From: Caldithrix abyssi DSM 13497
GTDB lineage: Bacteria; Electryoneota; AABM5-125-24; Hatepunaeales; Hatepunaeaceae
Reading direction: 5' to 3'
DNA length: 64,000 nucleotides
NCBI GenBank assembly: GCA_945865405.1
Contig: CAMBDS010000004.1
Location: 142,709 to 206,708 of the forward strand
Below, piece after piece: positions 43,672 to 52,237 of this stretch (positions are counted from its first letter, which is position 1; every line of letters starts with the position of its first letter). The position numbers and the translations under genes were made by a program. Under the pieces are notes generated by a model. That model was given only the letters and a program-made list of their open reading frames with translations. It ran no database searches and had not been told where the DNA came from.

Positions 43672-44457
43672 GTGAAAATATTCACCTCATTAATAGTCAA
43701 GTCTGAGGCCAATGTCGGTTGGATCACTCTCAACCGACCCGAAACCCGCAATGCATTCGATGAGGTTATGATCTCCGAAATTCAAGATGCTGTCGATGGC
43801 TTATCTGTGAGGGATGATATCCGCGCGATTGTCATCTCTGGTGAAGGGACCGCCTTCTCTGCCGGTGCAAACATCGACTGGATGCGGAGGATGGGTGAGT
43901 CTGACTTTGAGACAAACTATCGGGATGCACTTGGATTGGCGCACATGCTCGACGCAATCGCTGTGTCTCCCAAGCCGACAATAGCCAGAGTCAACGGACC
44001 GGCTATTGGTGGCGGTACTGGTTTGGTGGCAGCTTGTGATATCGCAATTGGCGTTGAAACCGGATTTTTCAGCTTCAGCGAGGTGAAGATTGGGCTGGTT
44101 CCAGCCTGCATTGGGCCCTACGTTATTCGGAAGGTTGGGGAGGGGAGATCGCGCGAGTTGTTCATCACTGGCAGGAGACTGACTGCGGGCGAAGCAATCG
44201 ATTATGGATTACTAAACTTCATGACCACTCTAGATAAACTTGATGCAGAGCTCGAAGTATTATTAAAGCAAATTATCACGTCGGGCCCAGCAGCCGTCGC
44301 ATCTGCCAAACGACTCGCTCGATCCGTACCCGAAATGTATCGTGAAGAGTACATTGAGTACACAGCAAAATTGATCGCTGAGTTGAGGACGAGTCCCGAA
44401 GGTCGAGAAGGTACTTCCGCATTTCTCCATAAACGGAGTCCGAACTGGATGAAGTAA
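43672..44457 (+). CDS. liuC: Enoyl-CoA hydratase, probably methylglutaconyl-CoA hydratase
   Basis: 261 residues of the crotonase family: GWITLNRPETRNAFDEVMISEI, AIVISGEGTAFSAGANIDWMRRMG (oxyanion hole), ARVNGPAIGGGTGLVAACDIAIG and FFSFSEVKIGLVPACIGPYVIRKVG. The SAGANIDWM and LVPACIGPYV motifs are those of LiuC/AUH-type methylglutaconyl-CoA hydratases, which form HMG-CoA from 3-methylglutaconyl-CoA. Its place between the two carboxylase subunits supports this. The sequence alone cannot fully exclude a general enoyl-CoA hydratase. GTG start. Confidence 0.85.
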   Translation: MKIFTSLIVKSEANVGWITLNRPETRNAFDEVMISEIQDAVDGLSVRDDIRAIVISGEGTAFSAGANIDWMRRMGESDFETNYRDALGLAHMLDAIAVSPKPTIARVNGPAIGGGTGLVAACDIAIGVETGFFSFSEVKIGLVPACIGPYVIRKVGEGRSRELFITGRRLTAGEAIDYGLLNFMTTLDKLDAELEVLLKQIITSGPAAVASAKRLARSVPEMYREEYIEYTAKLIAELRTSPEGREGTSAFLHKRSPNWMK

Positions 44458-44631
44458 TTTCTTGAAAGATTAGTTGCTCGAATTTACGACCAAAATGGAA
44501 AGTTAAGCTTAATATCGACTGAATATGTTTGGAATTTGTCGTTGTATAGTGCATTTTGTAACGATCTCTTTTTCTGACTTCTATTTACCGACTTAACGAT
44601 AGTCAGTACTGCCCATTTAAAGGAGGAATCT

Positions 44632-47600
44632 ATGAACCGGACTTATATTGCCTTGATTTTTGCAGCATTGCTAATCATCGCTGGCTGCTCTTCTGAGAAA
44701 TCCAAAACGACGGCACCTATCAATGTAACATCTCCGGACGGGCTAACTGTTACGGCTCAGGGATCTTCGTCGGTTCTTGTTGCATGGAGTGACAACAGCA
44801 ATAATGAGGATGGCTTCCGAATCGAGCGATCTATATTCCGAAGCAACAGTTGGGCTGCGGTTGGGGCATCTGGCCAAAATAGTGAAAGCTTCATTGACAC
44901 CGGATTGGTCGAAGGGACTGTTTACTCCTACTTTGTCAGAGCATTCGATGATGGTAACCTCTCTGCTTCCAGCGACACTTTGAATGTCGGAACTCGTCTT
45001 CGTTCACCGGAAAACGTCGTCGTTACCCCTCTGTCGGTAATGCTTGTCAGTATGGCTTGGAGCGACGTCTCAAATGCTGAAACGAGCTATCGCATTGAGC
45101 GAAAGGCAGGAGCCGGTCGGTTCGTTGCAATCGCCTCTCTTGCGGCAAACACAACGACTCTTCGCGACAGCGGACTCACTGCAAACACTGAATATACGTA
45201 CCACATTCGTGCATTGAAGGATTCACTCTCTTCGGAATGGTCATCCAATGCAGTCGCTACCACCCTTCAGTTCCCGCCCAATCCGCCGATCCAAATTAGG
45301 ATTTCAGTCGCCAATGTCAATACTATTCAACTCATTTGGCGAGACAACAGTTCTGATGAAGAAGGATTTCATGTTGAAAGGAGCCTCGACAATATCAATT
45401 GGGAGTTAGTTAACACCCTCACATCGACCTCATTCTCCGATTCGAATCTGTCCGAGGGCACGACCTTCCGGTATCGCGTTTGCTCCTTCATTGGAGATTC
45501 CAAATCTGATTACGCCGGACCGATCAGCGCTACTACCTCACTCTTCTCGGCAACCGGGCTGTCAGCTTCTCGCGAGTCGGAAACGAGCATCTCGATAGCT
45601 TGGAGTGACATTTCGAGCGCTGAACTCGGCTATCAGGTACAGCGAAAATTGGGGCAAAACGCCTTTGTCACTCTGGGCATGGTTCTGCCAGCCGGTTCTG
45701 AGTCTTTTGTAAATGTGGGACTTGAGCGGGATATGACCTACACTTTCAAGGTTCGTGCGGTGAAGGACACCATCGCATCGGCATGGTCAAATGAAAGTAG
45801 CGCACACACCACCCTCCAGACCCCCAATCCACCATCAGGATTAACTACTCAGGGTGATTTTGATTGGCCAAATGAGGCTCGCCTCGCATGGACAGACAAC
45901 TCTTCTGGCGACAGAAACGAACGGGGTTTCGTCATTCAAAAAAGCCCCAATGGAAACGACACCTGGACGCACGTCGATTCAATCGGTGCTGACATTACTA
46001 CCACAAGCGAAACGAATCTCGAATCGGAATCGATTTGGTACTTCCGTGTTTTTACCTACAATGAGTTCGGCGTATCTGCCAATAGCAATGTCAGTTCTTG
46101 CTCTATTGCCGGAATTCCTCCTGCTCCATCAGGGCTGACTGCTGAGAGCATTCCTGCGACTGCCGGAGGCGCGATTCTACGCTGGACCGACAACTCATCG
46201 AGTGAAGCTGGCTTCACCATCGATGTCAGCGAAAATGGTAATACTGGTTGGTTAATGCACGACAGCATTGCCGCCAACACAGTTTCTTGGGTAGTTCGCA
46301 ACCTTCCAGTGGAGAGTACGCGTTACTTTCGGGTTCTTGCCCGTAATCGAGCCGGACACTCAGCCTATACGAATGTAGCCTCCACCGTGATTGTGGGCAT
46401 TCCTCCCGCGCCAGCACGTCTTGTCGGCTCGGCGCCGGATTACCGGGCAGTCATTCTTGATTGGGAAGATCATTCACTTTACGAAAGTGGCTTTTACATC
46501 GAGCGACGAGAGGCAACGAGCTTTCAATGGCGATTGTTACGTACAGTCCAGCCAAACGTGGTCCATCACGCAGACAGTACAGTCGTCGCCGAAAGACGTT
46601 ACATCTACCGCGTTCGTTCATTTAATGATTCAGGACCGTCAGATTCGACAAACAATGTCACAATCCAGGTTCCTGCAAGTCCGCCTACTACTCCGACAGA
46701 TTTGACCGTAACAGCTCTCTATGTTGACAAAATTTCGGTAGGTTGGTACGACCGTGCCATCAACGAAGATTCTTACTTTGTCGAACGCAAAGGTCCCGAT
46801 GAAGATGAATTCAGCATTATCGGTGCCTTCGAAGCCGATGCAAACTTCATGATCGACTCAAGTTGTGCTCCGAATTCATGGTACACATATCGAGTCTATT
46901 GCGAGAACGAAGCAGGCTTGTCAAGCCTGACAGATACGGTCGGAGCGTTGACCTGGCCTTTGGAATTATTCACCGAAGATTTTGAAGACCATCAGATGGA
47001 CGCTTTCCCCGGAGATCCTTGGGTCTCATTCCCGGGGGCAGGTACCTCATGGGCGCATGTTGATGACTCTTTGACTCACGACAGCGAAAAGAGCCACCAT
47101 TTCTACGATCCTGACTCTGGCTTCACCCGAGTCTATTCGTATGCAGACGCAGGTGAAATAGCCCAAGGTACTGTCACTGCATGGCTTTACATACCTCGCG
47201 GCACGAACTTCGATTTCTTTGGAGCAAATGCAGCGACTTTTTTTACATTCCAGTTGGTATTTGGATCTAATGATACAATCAGAATTTGGGATGGAGCAAC
47301 TCTGAACTCATGGGGTACCTACCCAACTAACGAATGGTTCAAGATCGACATTGATTTTGATATGGATACACCAACTTATCAAGTGAAGATCAATGACGAG
47401 GTTATCTGCGATCCTTCCGCGCCACGTGCTGCCGGACAACAATTGGTTGGTGGAATTGCTTGGGAAAATGTCCGGTGGCGAAACGTTTTCATAGACGACA
47501 TAACCGTGGTTAGGGCATGGGAACCACAAAGAATGGCACAATCCCGTCGTCGCCCGACGCGAGTTGACGAAAATGCAACTTCTACTCGAAGTCTCGATGA

Positions 47601-47643
47601 GCTTCGCGGATCGGCTGCAGAGAACTCGCGCCCTCAGCGTTAG
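44632..47643 (+). CDS. Large fibronectin type III repeat lipoprotein with C-terminal lectin-like domain
   Basis: 1003 residues. Signal sequence TYIALIFAALLIIAGC with lipobox IAGC, so probably lipid-anchored. Eight fibronectin-III modules of about 90 residues start near residues 35, 122, 215, 305, 398, 500, 587 and 682; each has the pattern (V/I)xLxWxDNSxxExGFxIER and YxYRVR. After the last, residues 785-975 form a beta-sandwich beginning ELFTEDFEDHQMDAFPGDPW, with FIDDITVVRAW near the end, typical of a concanavalin-A/LamG-like carbohydrate-binding fold. An excellent AAAGGAGG site lies five bases before the ATG. Surface adhesion or substrate binding is inferred. It interrupts the leucine gene group. 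Confidence 0.85.
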   Translation: MNRTYIALIFAALLIIAGCSSEKSKTTAPINVTSPDGLTVTAQGSSSVLVAWSDNSNNEDGFRIERSIFRSNSWAAVGASGQNSESFIDTGLVEGTVYSYFVRAFDDGNLSASSDTLNVGTRLRSPENVVVTPLSVMLVSMAWSDVSNAETSYRIERKAGAGRFVAIASLAANTTTLRDSGLTANTEYTYHIRALKDSLSSEWSSNAVATTLQFPPNPPIQIRISVANVNTIQLIWRDNSSDEEGFHVERSLDNINWELVNTLTSTSFSDSNLSEGTTFRYRVCSFIGDSKSDYAGPISATTSLFSATGLSASRESETSISIAWSDISSAELGYQVQRKLGQNAFVTLGMVLPAGSESFVNVGLERDMTYTFKVRAVKDTIASAWSNESSAHTTLQTPNPPSGLTTQGDFDWPNEARLAWTDNSSGDRNERGFVIQKSPNGNDTWTHVDSIGADITTTSETNLESESIWYFRVFTYNEFGVSANSNVSSCSIAGIPPAPSGLTAESIPATAGGAILRWTDNSSSEAGFTIDVSENGNTGWLMHDSIAANTVSWVVRNLPVESTRYFRVLARNRAGHSAYTNVASTVIVGIPPAPARLVGSAPDYRAVILDWEDHSLYESGFYIERREATSFQWRLLRTVQPNVVHHADSTVVAERRYIYRVRSFNDSGPSDSTNNVTIQVPASPPTTPTDLTVTALYVDKISVGWYDRAINEDSYFVERKGPDEDEFSIIGAFEADANFMIDSSCAPNSWYTYRVYCENEAGLSSLTDTVGALTWPLELFTEDFEDHQMDAFPGDPWVSFPGAGTSWAHVDDSLTHDSEKSHHFYDPDSGFTRVYSYADAGEIAQGTVTAWLYIPRGTNFDFFGANAATFFTFQLVFGSNDTIRIWDGATLNSWGTYPTNEWFKIDIDFDMDTPTYQVKINDEVICDPSAPRAAGQQLVGGIAWENVRWRNVFIDDITVVRAWEPQRMAQSRRRPTRVDENATSTRSLDELRGSAAENSRPQR

Positions 47644-47659
47644 TACTTGCTAAACATCA

Positions 47660-47688
47660 TTGGAGGGTGGGAATTTCCCGCCCTCCAA
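47660..47688 (+). terminator. Hairpin terminator after the fibronectin-III lipoprotein
   Basis: TTGGAGGGTGGGA (47660-47672) pairs with TCCCGCCCTCCAA (47676-47688) over 13 positions with one G-T pair and a three-base loop. A T-rich stretch (ATTTTGGTTTTATTTTACC) starts about 13 bases later. A strong hairpin just after the stop codon, so a terminator is likely. Confidence 0.7.
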
Positions 47689-47747
47689 ATTCATGAAGTC
47701 AATTTTGGTTTTATTTTACCTTTTGTTTTACACTCATTGAGCCTCGA

Positions 47748-49265
47748 CTGAAGGTCATAAAAAAAATCCTTATCGCCAACCGTGGCGAAATAGCTATTCG
47801 TATAGTTCGTGCTTGTCACGAACTTGGCATTAAGGCGGTAGCCGTTTATTCTGAGGCTGATCGTCGGGCGATGCACGTTCGCGAGGCCGATGAAGCATAT
47901 CTGATCGGCCCGGCAGTTGCCTCGCAGAGCTATCTCGTTCAAGATCGACTGATCGAAGTTGCCCGTGCCAGCAACTGTGACGCAGTCCACCCCGGTTACG
48001 GATTCCTTGCTGAAAACAGCCCCTTCGCCCAACTCGTCAACGACTCCGGCTTGATCTATATCGGTTCTACGCCGGAGAGTATTCGCCTGCTTGGTGACAA
48101 AGTTGAATCACGTCAGATCATGTCGAAGGCGGGTATTCCGCTAACCCCCGGCATCACCTCGAACGACGCTCTCTCTACCGACCACCTGATTAAGGAATCG
48201 GAGCGGATCGGCTATCCGGTGTTGGTAAAAGCTGCCGGAGGCGGTGGTGGTAAAGGCATGCGCATCGTCAACGATCCTGCTGACTTGAAAGCGGCAATAG
48301 AGGGTGCGAGTAGGGAAGCGCAAAACGCGTTCGGCAATCCGACTGTCTATGTCGAAAAATTCATTCTCGAGCCGCGCCACATCGAATTTCAGGTTTTCGG
48401 CGACACTCATGGAAACTGCATCCATCTCGCCGAGCGGGAATGCTCTGTGCAACGTCGCCACCAAAAAGTACTGGAAGAATCTCCCTCGATAGCACTCGAC
48501 GAGGATTTAAGGCGAAGAATGGGGGAGACGGCGGTTAAAGTCGCTAAAACTGCCGGTTACTTCAATGCCGGAACTGTTGAGTTTCTCCTTGATAAGAACC
48601 GTGATTTTTACTTTTTAGAGGTCAATACCCGCATTCAAGTCGAACACCCCGTCACAGAAGAAGTGCTGGGCGTCGATCTTGTAAAAGAGCAGATCCGCGT
48701 CGCCGCCGGCGGAGAACTTCGCTGGAATCAGGACGAGCTTCGCCAGCGTGGTCACACCATAGAGGCAAGAATTTACGCTGAGGACGCCGAGAGTGGATTC
48801 CTGCCAGCACCTGGCCCTGTTCATTTTCTCTCTGCGCCAGCTGGCCCCGGCATTCGCTGGGATGGTGGCGTCGAATCCGGTGACGAGGTTTCGCTCTATT
48901 ACGATCCGATGATCGCCAAACTGATTGTGAGCGCTGAATCACGCATCGAGGCGCTGATCAGGCTTAAGCAAGCTCTCGACCGAACAGTAATTCTTGGGTT
49001 GACGACCAACATCGAGTTCTTGAAATCGGTGGTTGAGCACCCTGAGTTTGCCTCAGGAAATCTTACTACCAATTTTCTTGCTCGGCACATTCCAGAATGG
49101 AGTTCAGAGCCGATCTCCGACGACGAAGCAGCACTCGCGGCGGCGCTGACATTTCTTTCCAGATCGCAGAAAAAGCAGGGCGGCAGTGGAGATGCGTCCG
49201 CTTCGCTTCCTGATCCGTGGCAATCTTTGGGTGCATGGCAAATCGCGGCGGGAGACAGGTTGTGA
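47748..49265 (+). CDS. Biotin carboxylase subunit (methylcrotonyl-CoA carboxylase alpha, N-terminal part)
   Basis: About 505 residues; ATP-dependent carboxylation of biotin. The conserved N-terminus KKILIANRGEIAIRIVRACHELGIKAVAVYSEADR is fully encoded, but no ATG, GTG or TTG precedes it: the frame is open only back to a TGA at 47694, and the candidates are ATT 47736, CTG 47748 and ATA 47757. I use CTG. The first ATG (47871) would delete the first 41 residues, half of the N-terminal domain. Further motifs: HPGYGFLAENSPFAQLV, AAGGGGGKGMR (ATP-grasp), VYVEKFILEPRHIEFQVFGD, ECSVQRRHQKVLEESPS and EVNTRIQVEHPVTEEV. The biotin carrier is a separate gene that overlaps by four bases. Confidence 0.88.
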   Translation: MKVIKKILIANRGEIAIRIVRACHELGIKAVAVYSEADRRAMHVREADEAYLIGPAVASQSYLVQDRLIEVARASNCDAVHPGYGFLAENSPFAQLVNDSGLIYIGSTPESIRLLGDKVESRQIMSKAGIPLTPGITSNDALSTDHLIKESERIGYPVLVKAAGGGGGKGMRIVNDPADLKAAIEGASREAQNAFGNPTVYVEKFILEPRHIEFQVFGDTHGNCIHLAERECSVQRRHQKVLEESPSIALDEDLRRRMGETAVKVAKTAGYFNAGTVEFLLDKNRDFYFLEVNTRIQVEHPVTEEVLGVDLVKEQIRVAAGGELRWNQDELRQRGHTIEARIYAEDAESGFLPAPGPVHFLSAPAGPGIRWDGGVESGDEVSLYYDPMIAKLIVSAESRIEALIRLKQALDRTVILGLTTNIEFLKSVVEHPEFASGNLTTNFLARHIPEWSSEPISDDEAALAAALTFLSRSQKKQGGSGDASASLPDPWQSLGAWQIAAGDRL

Positions 49266-49783
49266 AACTACACCTCCAAGGCAGATCTTCCAAAATTGAA
49301 GCCGACGTCAAGCGCAAAAATGACCATATCAGCGTCACGATTGGCGAACGAACCTTCGAATATACTCTACTCTCCGGAGACGGGCCGGAGTACCTTCTTT
49401 CGAACGAAGGTTCCATACTGCGTGGTGCAGCATTCCGCCTCAAAGACGGATTTTTCGTTCACGGTTTTGGTCGTTCGCACCGTTTCGAGGAAATTCCTGA
49501 CGATGTTGCCACAGCGGGTGGCACAAGTACTAGTGACCTTAAAGTCATCGCGCCTATGCCCGGGACAATTATTAAGGTGATGGTTGAGCTTGGCGCAGTT
49601 GTCAAGAAAGGTCAGTCGCTCGTAATCGTCGAAGCTATGAAAATGGAAAATGAGGTCAAGGCTTCAGGCAACGCGGTTGTAGACAAAATTCTGGTCGCTG
49701 CAGGTGAGCGCGTAGGTTTTGGTCAGGAATTGTTGAAATTATCTCCCCCACAGGAAAACAGTGGGCAGACTAAACCTACCTGA
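49262..49783 (+). CDS. Biotin carboxyl carrier subunit of the acyl-CoA (methylcrotonyl-CoA) carboxylase
   Basis: 173 residues from the GTG at 49262, which shares GTGA with the biotin carboxylase stop. The N-terminal half (VKLHLQGRSSKIEADVKRKNDHISVTIGERTFEY) resembles the beta-rich BT domain linking carboxylase and carrier in fused alpha chains. The C-terminal half is a biotinyl domain, APMPGTIIKVMVELGAVVKKGQSLVIVEAMKMEN, with the biotinylated Lys127 in EAMKM. In most bacteria and mitochondria this is one polypeptide with the biotin carboxylase; here it is split. An upstream ATG at 49217 is in frame but adds unrelated residues. Confidence 0.9.
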   Translation: MKLHLQGRSSKIEADVKRKNDHISVTIGERTFEYTLLSGDGPEYLLSNEGSILRGAAFRLKDGFFVHGFGRSHRFEEIPDDVATAGGTSTSDLKVIAPMPGTIIKVMVELGAVVKKGQSLVIVEAMKMENEVKASGNAVVDKILVAAGERVGFGQELLKLSPPQENSGQTKPT

Positions 49784-51005
49784 AATAACGGCACGGTCGG
49801 CTGAACTTGATAAATGCGTCAATTGTGGACTATGTCAAGCTGTCTGCCCAACCTATCTGGAGGATGGTCACGAAGGCAGGACGGCACGCGGTAAGATAAT
49901 TCTTCTAAAAGGAATGCTCGAAGGTCGCATCGAGCCGTCGTCATCTATTGCCGATCTTGCTGACGACTGTTTGACTTGTTATGCCTGTCAAACTGTTTGC
50001 CCTGCCGGAGTTAAGACAGAATTGCTCTGGACTGCGATGCGACAGGACCTCGCTCCGCTCTCAACCACAACCAAACGCAAACACCGCGCCTTGAACTGGA
50101 CGGTTGGCAGTCCTAAAATAATGAAAAACCTTGTCAAGAGATTTGGCAGGGTGGAGGGGTTCGACAGAAATAGTCCCTCCTCAGCAAGATTAACGCGATA
50201 TGGTTTGCCTCTCTTCAAAGGCGCACCCTATCTTGATCAACTCAATGAAATCTACCCGGCGGTTGGTAATGAGGTCGGCAGAGTTGGTCTCCTCCTCGGT
50301 TGCAGCGCAAATCTTTCAGCACCATGGGCAGTCGATTCGGCGATCACTTTACTTAGACAGTGCGGCTGGACTGTTGTAGTCCCCAAAGAACAAGGCTGTT
50401 GCGGTGCGCCAGCAATCAATAACGGGCATTGGCGACTTGCCAAGCGTTTGGCTCGACACAATCTAAATCTCTTCGACAATCTCGATTTACAAGCCATCAC
50501 AAGTCCAGATGCGACTTGTATCTCGGCGATGGGGCATGACTACCCAAATATGTTTGCCGATGAGGACGCCGCAGAGTTCAGCGTTGATCGCATGGCTGAG
50601 AAATCGACCGATCTGAGTAAGCTTGTCGGTAAGGCGCTTGACGAAGGGCGAATTCGCTTTAATCCCTTTAAAGCCGTCATTACTGTTCATGATTCTTGTC
50701 ACGCCACTCACTTTGGGCATGGAAATCGCTGGCGAGACTTGCTAAAGGCGATCCCGGGCATCGAAATCCGCGAGATGGCGGAAAGCACACTCTGTTGCGG
50801 TTTTGGGGGTAGTTACTCCGTAATGCATCGCGAGTCAAGCGATAAAATCGCGGCACGCAAGATGAAAAACGTCTATGAGACCGGAGCCGAGATCGTCCTT
50901 GTCGGTTCACCTGGTTGTCAAATAAGACTTCAGACAAGTCCCAAGGTTGATAACGCGCCACAAGTTCGTATGGCACTTGAGCTTGTCGCCGGAATGGCAA
51001 TGTAA
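49761..51005 (+). CDS. CCG-domain iron-sulfur oxidoreductase (GlcF-like)
   Basis: 414 residues. Two 4Fe-4S ferredoxin motifs near the N-terminus ([12 protein letters not shown] and [12 protein letters not shown]) and two CCG (DUF224) domains: [11 protein letters not shown]...[14 protein letters not shown] and HDSCHATHF...[25 protein letters not shown]. This is the glycolate-oxidase iron-sulfur subunit type (GlcF/LutA-related). No GlcD-type flavoprotein is nearby. It overlaps the biotin carrier gene by 23 bases and is followed by an acyl-CoA dehydrogenase, so it might carry electrons from acyl-CoA oxidation; this is inference. GTG start. Confidence 0.87.
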   Translation: MGRLNLPEITARSAELDKCVNCGLCQAVCPTYLEDGHEGRTARGKIILLKGMLEGRIEPSSSIADLADDCLTCYACQTVCPAGVKTELLWTAMRQDLAPLSTTTKRKHRALNWTVGSPKIMKNLVKRFGRVEGFDRNSPSSARLTRYGLPLFKGAPYLDQLNEIYPAVGNEVGRVGLLLGCSANLSAPWAVDSAITLLRQCGWTVVVPKEQGCCGAPAINNGHWRLAKRLARHNLNLFDNLDLQAITSPDATCISAMGHDYPNMFADEDAAEFSVDRMAEKSTDLSKLVGKALDEGRIRFNPFKAVITVHDSCHATHFGHGNRWRDLLKAIPGIEIREMAESTLCCGFGGSYSVMHRESSDKIAARKMKNVYETGAEIVLVGSPGCQIRLQTSPKVDNAPQVRMALELVAGMAM

Positions 51006-51012
51006 TTTGGTC

Positions 51013-51045
51013 GAACAGTGCTTTTCTTGCTTTAGCAAACTGTTC
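51013..51045 (+). terminator. Weak hairpin downstream of the iron-sulfur gene
   Basis: GAACAGT (51013-51019) pairs with ACTGTTC (51039-51045), and GCT with AGC inside the loop gives three extra pairs next to a two-base bulge. No T-run follows. Possible terminator or simply a chance palindrome in the roughly 100-base gap before the acyl-CoA dehydrogenase gene. Confidence 0.3.
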
Positions 51046-51103
51046 AATATTTACAAACACTTACTTATTAAAATCATTAATATCAATAATATCCGGGAAC
51101 TCA

Positions 51104-52237
51104 ATGTTTCTGACAGATGAACAGCAAATGTTGCGCGACATGGTGCGTGACTTCGCTCAAAATGAAGTCAAGCCTATCGCGCCCGAAATAGACGAAAGCT
51201 GTCGTTTTCCTTTGGAAAATGTCGAAAAAATGGGCGAACTTGGCCTGATGGGTATTGTGTTTCCAGAAGAGTACGGCGGCGCTGATATGGATCAGGTCTG
51301 CTACGCCATTGCAGTGGAAGAGATCTCCCGCGCCTGTGCCTCGACCGGTATCACACTTGCAGCTCATGTTTCACTTGGTGTATTCCCGATATATGCCTAC
51401 GGCACCAAGGAGCAAAAAGATAAATGGCTTCCTCGTCTCTGTAGCGGTGAAGTCCTTGGGGCATTTGGGTTGACCGAACCAAATGCTGGTTCCGATGCCG
51501 GTGGAACCCTGACCACTGCTGTACGAGACAACGGCTCGTGGGTTGTGAATGGCGCAAAGCGTTTCATTACCAACGCCTCTGTTTCCGAAATTTACTCCCT
51601 GACTGCCATCACCGACCGTGAGAAAAAGACCCACGGGATCAGTGCATTTTTGGTTGAGCGAGGTACTCAAGGTTTCTCCGTCGATCGTAAAGAGAACAAG
51701 CTCGGCTTGCGAGGGTCCGATACAGCAGGACTTGTCTTTGAAGATTGCCGACTTCCTGAGGAGAACTTACTCGGCAAAGAGGGTGAAGGCTTCAAGTACT
51801 TCATGGAGACGCTCAACGGAGGCAGAATATCGATAGCCGCTATGGCACTCGGAATTGCCCAGGGTGCCTTCGATGAAGCCGTTCGGTTCATTCAAGAGCG
51901 AAAGGCCTTTGGCAAGAAAATCTCCGAATTTCAAATAACACAATTCAGGATCGCCGATATGGCAACCTGGATCGAAGCAGCTCGTCATCTTGTATATAGC
52001 GCTGCACGACTTAAAGACGCCAAGCTTCCCTTTGTCAAAGAATCATCAATGGCAAAGCTTTACGCCTCTGAAATAGCTACCAAATGCTGCGAGTATGCTA
52101 TTCAGCTTCACGGGGGGTATGGCTACTGTCGCGATTATCCAGTAGAACGCATGTGGCGAGATGCCAAATTGTGCGAGATTGGCGAAGGGACTTCAGAAAT
52201 ACAGCGTCTCGTAATCGCACGCGAGTTGATTAAGTAA
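51104..52237 (+). CDS. Acyl-CoA dehydrogenase (short-chain type)
   Basis: 377 residues, FAD enzyme introducing the alpha-beta double bond in an acyl-CoA. Motifs: [37 protein letters not shown] (first signature), [32 protein letters not shown] and the second signature [40 protein letters not shown]. The catalytic base is Glu361 in GEGT. Isovaleryl-CoA dehydrogenases have GAGT there and use another glutamate, so this is more likely a butyryl/2-methylacyl-type enzyme. ATG start; the metallo-hydrolase gene starts directly after the stop. Confidence 0.93.
   Translation: MFLTDEQQMLRDMVRDFAQNEVKPIAPEIDESCRFPLENVEKMGELGLMGIVFPEEYGGADMDQVCYAIAVEEISRACASTGITLAAHVSLGVFPIYAYGTKEQKDKWLPRLCSGEVLGAFGLTEPNAGSDAGGTLTTAVRDNGSWVVNGAKRFITNASVSEIYSLTAITDREKKTHGISAFLVERGTQGFSVDRKENKLGLRGSDTAGLVFEDCRLPEENLLGKEGEGFKYFMETLNGGRISIAAMALGIAQGAFDEAVRFIQERKAFGKKISEFQITQFRIADMATWIEAARHLVYSAARLKDAKLPFVKESSMAKLYASEIATKCCEYAIQLHGGYGYCRDYPVERMWRDAKLCEIGEGTSEIQRLVIARELIK

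Noticed and set aside
47871..49265. ATG start for the biotin carboxylase
   Set aside because: It would remove the conserved KKILIANRGEIAIRI segment, which is intact in frame just upstream.
51104..52237. Isovaleryl-CoA dehydrogenase (LiuA) as the identity of the first acyl-CoA dehydrogenase
   Set aside because: The active-site motif is GEGTSEIQR with the catalytic Glu in the short/medium-chain position; isovaleryl-CoA dehydrogenases have GAGT there.
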